NCBI GenBank assembly: GCA_015179025.1
Contig: WHUX01000044.1
Coordinates: 62,001 to 126,000 of the forward strand
Direction: 5' to 3'
DNA: 64,000 bases
Origin: Terfezia claveryi
Lineage: Eukaryota; Ascomycota; Pezizomycetes; Pezizales; Pezizaceae
The notes under the pieces were generated by a model. It did not search any database. It saw only the letters and a list, made by a program, of their open reading frames with translations, and was not told the DNA's origin. Shown piece by piece: positions 57,801 to 64,000 of this stretch. Within the stretch, counting starts at the first letter, position 1. Each line of letters begins with the position of its first letter. Position numbers and translations under genes: made by a program.

Positions 57801-59111
57801 TTAGTATCCCTGTCTCCGAGTAAATTCAGTAATCTCCCAATCACATCCTCCACCACCACCACCTGACTGCTCTCCGTCATGCCCCCAACGAGGAGCAGTG
57901 TCCCAATCCACCGGTAAATCTTTGTAGCAACCTTCCTCACACCAGCAGACGCCCACTCCCCTCCCCCCGCTAATGCATCCTCAGCAGTCCAGTCCGGCCC
58001 GGCTTTATCCTCCGTTGCCGTTACCAGTCTCCATATCTTGGGGATATGCTCCTTGACCCACGCGCTCTCGGATTGGGTGAGCAAGCCAGCTAGGACCTTT
58101 AGCGCACCCGTGCGGAGGAATAACGGGTTTATCGTGCTCTCATGGGTGGATAAAAGGTCGATATCCTCTGCTCCAGGCTTACCCTCCCAACACCGCAGGC
58201 ACCATTCCACGACGGCGTCCAGCAGCCCCAGGGCGCGCATATCTCTCCGGATAGCCAGGCGGACCATGAGCAGGGCAGCGGCATCGCTTTCCCTCTGCGA
58301 CGGCGACGGGAGGATCTTTGTCGCGAGCAGCAGCAGCGTCTTGCACAGCAGCGGGAGTCCAGAGAGCTTCTCCGGAAAAGGCGAGTCGGGGGAGGGAATG
58401 AAGGCATCGATATCCTGCGGGGGTGGATGGGCGAAGTCTGGAGCCGATGAGGAGGAGGAGATTGTGCTTAGATCAAAGGGCGTGAGGAGTAAATGGCCTA
58501 GCCAGAGCAGGATTATAAAGCGCAATTCCCAGCTCGTTTCCACAGCAGCCTCGAGCGGGTCCGCCTCCCCAGCGGCATTGGCAAATGTGAGGCGGGTGAT
58601 GATTGCCTGGAGGAGGTGAGGCTCGTTGGGAAAGAAGCGAGAGACGACCTTGATCCCGCGGACCTTGCACAGGACGTAGAGCAGTCGAGCGACGCCCTCG
58701 GCGAGGGTCAGGGAGCCGCTGGGGATGGCATCGGCAGGGCGGTGGATGTGCGAGGTGGAGGTGAAGGCGGCGAGGAGACCAGCGTTCAGCGGGGTGAGGA
58801 TGGAGGCGAGGTGGGGGTCGAGGAGCTGGGGGGCTTCTTGGAAGGGTTCGAGCTATGGCGACGCGAAAGTATGAGCGGGCGGCATGGTTGCGGGGGAGGG
58901 GGAGGGGGAGGGGGTATATGGGTAGGGGTAACATGGACAAACCCACGACGGCACGCGCACCCTCGATTCCGTTCAGCAAAACGACAGTATTCAGCTGGCG
59001 CTGAGGGCCGTCGGCAAAGAGCACCTGGGCGAGGTTTGCCTTGAAGGTGGCAAAAAGGTCCCCGGCGACCAGCTGCAGCTTGACGTCCCTGTCGTCGGCG
59101 GCGTCTGCCAT
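54885..59111 (-). CDS. Tubulin-folding cofactor D (TBCD/Cin1/Alp1 homologue)
   Basis: Exons 59111-58947, 58852-56318 and 56264-54885, with introns of 94 and 53 nt, giving 1359 residues. The N-terminal part carries the family signatures EPFQEAPQLLDPHLASILTP, LLYVLCKVRGIKVVSRFFPN and WELRFIILLWLGHLLLTPFD. The body is HEAT/armadillo-like (DRDTNVRFAASKSLGVLTSK, VRDAACYAAWALARSY, GNIRRAASAALQELVGRHPN). The C-terminal half keeps the cofactor-D region (KLRSKAFFALKLIL). The protein captures beta-tubulin and, with cofactors C and E, assembles and dissociates tubulin dimers. The second intron uses a GTTACT donor and a GGTAACTG branch-like site; a frameshift is the alternative, but both neighbouring exons keep phase 0 with this model. 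It shares its 5' region with the divergent phosphatase gene. Confidence 0.88.
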
Positions 59112-59607
59112 TGCAGAGCACTTGCCAGAGAGCGAGGTTTTTCTTGTGCGAGGCCAGAGCAGAGCGTAGAGAGTAGAGAGCAGAGAGAGAGAAGACAGAA
59201 AGCGACAGAAGTTTTGTTGTTGTAGGTGAGGTACTCAGTATGGGCCATAGGTAAGCACATGGCTGCATACCTGCATTGCATAGGCGAGCTTTTCTTGTAC
59301 ATACATATGTACATACTGTATGTAGCTTGGCTTGGAAATACAAAAATAATAGCATTGTACGACTGTAATACTATTATACTCCGTACCTACTACTGTAACA
59401 ATAACGTTATCCTACCGCATCCACTTGTATAACGACCCTTGCCAGTTTAGAGACATAGGTCGAGCTTATGCAGTAAAGGTGATAACGGTACGGAGTACTC
59501 AGTACTCAACTCTACTCTACACCTCAACACTCAACTACACTCGTTCCAACTCAACACCCAGACTCAAATTCAAGCCTCTCCCCTCTCAAAAGAGAGCGCC
59601 CTCCACC
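59112..59607. promoter_or_regulatory. Shared divergent promoter region of cofactor D and the PPG1-like gene
   Basis: A 496-nt gap between divergent ATGs. It contains a CT-rich block before the phosphatase ATG (59510-59600), AGAG repeats at 59160-59205 on the cofactor D side, and ACTCCGTAC / GTACGGAGTAC words (59380, 59490) that recur in this window. Confidence 0.55.
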
Positions 59608-61200
59608 ATGAGTGAACTCGACCAGTATACCCCCCCCCCCTCTTCAATTCCCACTCCCGCCCCCCCCCCGCCCCCAAAACCACTAACGCCTCCCGCCAGT
59701 GCCATCGAATCCCTCCGCGCCTGCAAACCCATCCCAGAAGCAGCCGTCCGCGAACTCTGCTACAAAGCCCGCGAGCTGCTCATCGAAGAGTCAAACGTGC
59801 AGCTTGTCGACGCCCCCGTGACCATCTGCGGCGACATCCACGGCCAATTCCACGACCTGATGGAGCTCTTCCGCGTCGGCGGGGAATGCCCCGACACAAA
59901 TTACCTCTTCATGGGCGACTTTGTCGACCGCGGCTTCTACTCCCTCGAGTCCTTCCTGCTGCTCCTCGCCCTCAAGGTCCGGTACCCCGACCGCATGACG
60001 CTCATCAGGGGGAATCACGAGTCGAGGCAAATCACCACCGTCTATGGCTTCTACGATGAGTGCCTGAGGAAATATGGCTCGGCAAACGTATGGCGGTATT
60101 GCTGCGAGGTCTTTGACTACCTTGCACTTGGGGCCCTGGTGGTGGGCGCAGCAACCGGAGTAGACGTCACCCCCGACCCCGACATCCCGCTCAACGTCAG
60201 CACCACCTCCTCCACCTCCACCATCCCCGACGAAATCAAGGACCCCTCCCCGGCACCCGCGTCTGCCGAACCTTTCACCTCCACCTCCACTTCCGACCCC
60301 GAAACCTGGCACCGCGGCGAATGCGAGGTTGAAGTCGTCTCCTCAAACGGCAACATCATCCACCGTGTCTACCGCCCTGTCGACTCCCACGGCGCCGCCA
60401 TCCCGCCCCCGCCACCACCCCCAACCAACGCAAACTCAAACTCAAACTCAAACCCAAAACCCTTTCGCCGCGCACCTGCCCGGCCCCCCGGCACCCCAGG
60501 AACCTCCGCTGCCTCCTCCGCCGCCACCACCTCCACTTCCTCTTCCTCCGGTGCGATCCTCTGTGTCCATGGTGGTCTCTCCCCACTAGTCGAGACGGTA
60601 GACAAAATCCGCCTGCTGGACCGCAAGCAGGAAGTCCCTCACGAAGGTGCAATGTGCGATCTGCTCTGGTCAGACCCCGACGAGATTGACGGCTGGGGCT
60701 TATCCCCCCGCGGCGCGGGTTTCCTCTTTGGCGCGGACATTGTAAATCGATTTAACCACACGAATAACCTCTCCCTCATTGCGCGCGCACACCAGCTGGT
60801 CATGGAGGGCTTCAAGGAGATGTTTGATAGCAGTATTGTCACCGTCTGGAGCGCCCCGAATTACTGCTACCGCTGTGGGAATGTTGCTGCGATTTTGGAG
60901 CTGGGGGAGGAAGGTGGAGCGGGAGTTGTGAGGAGGAGTTCGGGGGAGCCGAGAGGTGGGGGAAAGAGAGTATCGGGGGGGGGGACGAGGGAGGTGGGTA
61001 ATGTATTTGGCGCGCCGGGGAGGGGAGGTCCAGGGAGGAGGTATCGAGTGTTTGAGGCGGCGCCGCAGGACTCGAGGGGCATGCCGGCGAAGAAGCCGTT
61101 GGCGGATTATTTCTTGGTGAGTTACCCTGCGCAATTATGCGTGTGAGCGCGTGTGTGGTTGTGAGTAGAGGAATGCTAATGCTGTGTTTGTGCGTAGTAA
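59608..61200 (+). CDS. ppg1: PP2A-family Ser/Thr phosphatase, PPG1 type
   Basis: Exon 1 is 59608-61116. An 81-nt intron (61117-61197) follows, and exon 2 is just the TAA at 61198-61200, giving 503 residues. I used the ATG at 59608; the frame is open further upstream but has no start context there. The catalytic metal motifs are complete: GDIHG (residues 75-79), GDFVDRG (103-109), GNHE (135-138), then VHGGLSP and RAHQ. The C-terminus DYFL is the carboxymethylated tail of PP2A-like phosphatases. A Pro/Ser-rich insertion of about 139 residues (176-314) sits before VHGGLSP, and a Gly/Arg-rich one precedes [20 protein letters not shown]. These inserts and the wording of the conserved blocks fit fungal PPG1 rather than PP2A, PP4 or PP6. 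The N-terminus is poly-Pro. PPG1 acts in glycogen and morphogenesis control with the Far/STRIPAK-type complex. Confidence 0.85.
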
Positions 61201-62250
61201 AAATATGTAAGTAAGCACACACGATAATACCCAGGATGAGCTACTATTGCTTCTACTGCACTCTAGGATATCTACCCACCTACCTACTTACCCTACCTGC
61301 CTACCTGGAGCCCCCAGCGCAAAATTGAAGTTGCACAGGGAAATTCATCTACATGAGAGGAGGAGGTGGGGAGGAGGTCGTACTATATAACTACTTGCTT
61401 TTACATATCTATTACGCTAGCACCTTGGCTTTAGCGATCGGTGGAGGGGCCCGTGTTTGCGTTGAGCGGTTGCTGGAAAGAGTAGAGGGAGAGAGGGGGA
61501 GAAGGAGGGGGAGGGGCTGGTAATATATATCTATCTATCTCCCCCTCTATGAACATGAATGAATTTTCGGTTTGGGAAAGAAAGAAAGAAAGAAAGAAGA
61601 GGGGGGAGGGGTGAGGTAGGAGGTATTGAGGTACTCGTGTGATTTAAGTTAAGGAAGGAGATGCTTCATACCCAATAATACTTCCCACCCCCAAAAAAAA
61701 GAATTCATTCCATATATACTTACTGTATATAACATAAACGTATTGTAATAACGTATACAAATCAAATCGTCTCAAAGCCCTAGCTCAAAGTTCAGGGAAT
61801 ACTTTTATCTTTTTTTATACATTACATACAGATACCGAATACAACCTCCATATACACCCGCCCCTTCATCATCTTCGCCATCTCCCTAACTAACCTCCTT
61901 CCCAAAGTTCGTCCCTCAACAAAAGCCCTTAATATCCAACTTCTAGGCCTAATCATTAGTTGGAAATGTCCAAACCCCCGCCAAAGTCCTCAGCTTCCTA
62001 CACCTACACCTTATCCCCCAAATACCCGAGTTCTTGGGAACTTTTGACCCCTCCAGGTCCTCCCTCCTGCTCCCCGGACTTTCCTGCTAAACTTCCTCCG
62101 CTGGGGATTTTATGAATACTCGAGCCCCTCAGGGAGAGGCAGAGCCGACGTTGGAAGGGAGGTGGAGGCTGCCAGAGAAGATGGCGGTGGATGCGATGTT
62201 AGTGGGAGGGGGGGGATGTGTTATTTGGAGTGAGTGCGGGTTGGTAGACT
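61201..62250. other. Gene-free stretch with microsatellites
   Basis: Purine-rich 61490-61520, a GAAA repeat at 61576-61600 and CTAC-type repeats near 61270-61300. No gene supported. Confidence 0.5.
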
Positions 62251-62252
62251 CT

Positions 62253-62299
62253 TGGTCTGGTTGGCACAACCCTAAGGGGGGGTTGTGCCAACCAGACTA
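62253..62299 (-). repeat. Perfect hairpin form of the TAGTCTGG micro-element
   Basis: Bases 62255-62272 and 62280-62297 are perfect 18-nt inverted repeats around a 7-nt loop. The minus-strand end reads TAGTCTGGTTGGCACAACCC. This is the only place where both arms of the family are complete, giving a palindromic unit of about 47 nt. Confidence 0.8.
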
Positions 62300-62375
62300 G
62301 CACAACCCCTCGTGCCAACCAGACTACTAGGAGACCCTCTACGAGGGGCTTGTGCCAACCAGACTACTAGGAGAC
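62300..62375 (-). repeat. Tandem or nested micro-elements, one with 9-bp direct repeats
   Basis: A 27-nt unit (62300-62326) is followed by CTAGGAGAC (62327-62335), a 31-nt unit (62336-62366, minus strand TAGTCTGGTTGGCACAAGCC then CCTCGTAGAGG) and CTAGGAGAC again (62367-62375). This is either nested insertion or a 40-bp tandem duplication. Confidence 0.8.
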
Positions 62376-62428
62376 TTCCGTAGTCCCAGACTATTCCGTC
62401 CTAGTAAGCGATTGGGTTTTAGATCGGG

Positions 62429-62555
62429 TGTGGTCTTATCTCTAGGATCTTATTAGATCATACGCTAGCTAGCTTAGTAATAGGTCCTCTTGGACGATAG
62501 ATATAGTTGCTGTTACGTAGGTAGATAGAAGAATACAGACCTCTACCACATCACA
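62429..62555 (-). mobile_element. Solo LTR, second copy (127 bp)
   Basis: Related along its length to 33586-33708, with the same TGTGATGTGG start and GACCACA end (minus strand). The flanks (TCGGG and GTGGG) share only GGG, so the target duplication is lost or never matched. Its first bases provide the stop codon of the neighbouring C2H2 gene. Confidence 0.65.
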
Positions 62556-63885
62556 GTGGGTTAGTCCAAGGCCCCCTAGCGTAGTCTGGCAGAGGGCTCC
62601 TAGCGTATGGCTTTGAGGTCCGTCCCTCAACCTGTTCCTTATCGTCATCCTCTTCCGTCCCGTCGGGAGCCTCCTCTTCCACATCGCTATTCCCACTCTC
62701 ATCCTCTTCCGCACCGTCGAGAGTCTCATCTTCCACATCGCTGTCAAGGTCCTGTCTTGGAGGTAGAGAACAAAGTGCCAATTGTTGTAAATGTCTGGCA
62801 AGGTGGTTCCTGACTCTAATAGCGGGGAGCTCCACAGTACATAAAGCACAACGCTCAGGGGAACTTGAGGTTCTTCCACACCCCTCCATGACAACTGGCA
62901 AGAGAACCGGAGTACATGCATCAGGGTGAACATGTTTCAAGTGATTCTCGAAACCATTTTCATCTTTGAATACAACGCTACAGTCATTGCAGTACCACTC
63001 CTGTCTGTGGAATTTCAGCTCGTGTCTGAACCACTCGCTACGGCTTTTGAACAGTTGATTGGGAGTGACACATTCCTCGAATGTACAGACATAAGGCCGA
63101 AGGTCTCTGAAAACATGACGCCTATCAGAAGATCTTAGTAAAAGCTTTCCATATAGTTATTGGGGAAGCATGCCCATTTGTGATGTTGGAGGGACGGGTG
63201 AACGTTAATTATAATACTATGGGAGTCTGATACTGGGGTTACTTACTGCCATGCGGGGAAATCCGGTGCAGTGATTATATATGAACAATATGGACATTCA
63301 AATGGTGCACCCTCATAGGCTCGTACTGAATTCGGTGGCGGTGGCACCCTCAGGTTATCTCCCGCAACCCGAGCACCCATTGTTGATGCATATGACGTTG
63401 CTGTTCGCCCTTCATCCGAGTCGACTTCCGTCACTGCTCCCTGCAGCTCATTACCTGCCTGCGGAAGATCCACCAAGGTAGACATTTTGGTGATTATCGT
63501 CCCTTCACTATTTTCCCCAACAGAATCTTTCTGGTTTGCAACACCCACTCCCTGGCGAGCGAGTTTTCCCCGATGGGTCTTTTGGTATTCAAAGAACTGT
63601 CGACGGTGAATATTTGCCTGCACGAGACGATATAAAAGATATTCCTTGGTGCTGGCAAGGAGAGGGAATTTATCCTGCACATGCCTTTTGTCAAAGAACT
63701 CCCAGTGGGATACGTCGATTCCGGAATATTTCGATGTATTGTAACTGTCCTGGGAGGGTTTACGAATAGCCATCAATACGCGGTAGAGGAGGGTAATCAT
63801 GGATCCTAGAGTCGAAGAGAGGTCTTCTAAGGTGGAGTTTTCCAGGGTATCCAGTTCGGGCAATTGAGCCACACCTTCCTCATGC
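62551..63885 (-). CDS. C2H2-type zinc-finger protein, 5' end beyond the window
   Basis: The last exons are about 63885-63247 and 63133-62551, with a 113-nt intron (GTAAGT...CTAAG) joined in phase. Further exons lie to the right: a GTATGT near 63991 suggests another donor. The zinc-finger block reads FECPYCSYII, then across the intron HVFRDLRPYVCTFEEC, WFRHELKFH, WYCNDCSVVFKDENGFENHL, KHVHPD, CALCTVEL and NHLARHLQQLALCSLPP. This is the degenerate C2H2/C2HC tandem found in many fungal HET- or ankyrin-associated proteins. The rest is an acidic tail (DSDVEDETLDGAEEDESGNS). The TGA at 62551-62553 lies inside the LTR-like insert, so the natural C-terminus may have been different. Function unknown. 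Confidence 0.7.
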
Positions 63886-64000
63886 TTTGGTGATTAGCTC
63901 TATCTGAACCATCGTAGATTGATCTGTTGCCCATCCCTTAATCCGCCGGGCAAGGGGGAATATGAGTTTAAGCAATCTTTTGCTATACATACCAATCAGT

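Noticed and set aside
1..64000. CRISPR arrays, prophage or bacterial operon features
   Set aside because: Spliced fungal genes throughout; no regularly spaced repeats with unique spacers. The only regular array is the coding minisatellite in the CFEM gene.

Overview
The window comes from a nuclear chromosome of a filamentous ascomycete (Pezizomycotina). The grounds are spliced genes with short introns (53 to 163 nt), a NIT-4/NirA-type nitrate regulator, an ascomycete laccase ending in DSGI, a CFEM GPI-protein, a HeLo/NB-ARC/TPR NLR, a Tad-clade LINE and C-to-T-type decay of repeats. A Pezizomycetes-like, repeat-rich genome is possible, but the order cannot be fixed from sequence reading alone.

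Layout. 1-686: broken, edge-truncated deaminase-like gene. 1535-8546: complete but dead LINE with a 13-bp target duplication, inserted in the 3' part of a minus-strand gene (8547-9916) that also carries two in-frame stops. 10.1-17.3 kb: decayed transposon debris (Ty3/gypsy, LINE, DDE transposase) around one intact gene, a pyridoxamine-phosphate-oxidase-like protein. 17.3-21.1 kb: nirA/nit-4 homologue (minus, four exons). 24.7-27.6 kb: six-exon membrane-anchored kelch protein. 29.1-32.5 kb: HeLo-NB-ARC-TPR NLR. 34.3-36.0 kb: bicovalent-type FAD oxidase. 38.5-41.2 kb: CFEM GPI-protein with a coding minisatellite. 41.3-51.8 kb: gene-poor, full of repeats and remnants. 51.8-54.5 kb: six-exon laccase. 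54.9-59.1 kb: tubulin cofactor D (minus), divergent from a PPG1-type phosphatase (59.6-61.2 kb). 62.5-63.9 kb: 3' part of a C2H2 protein whose stop codon lies in a solo-LTR-like insert.

The cell-maintenance genes (cofactor D, PPG1, NirA) are intact. The intervening DNA is accessory, with candidate recognition or surface genes (NLR, kelch receptor-like protein, CFEM protein) and secreted or oxidative enzymes (laccase, FAD oxidase). No gene cluster for one pathway is evident.

The most unusual signal is a family of tiny insertions (about 11 to 31 nt) that begin TAGTCTGGTTGG. In several unrelated places they are bracketed by perfect 9-bp direct repeats (10043-10074, 23488-23536, 37632-37660, 50844-50890, 62327-62375). 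One locus (62255-62297) is a perfect 18-bp hairpin of the same sequence. This looks like an undescribed micro-transposon, or the stubs of a Mutator-type element.
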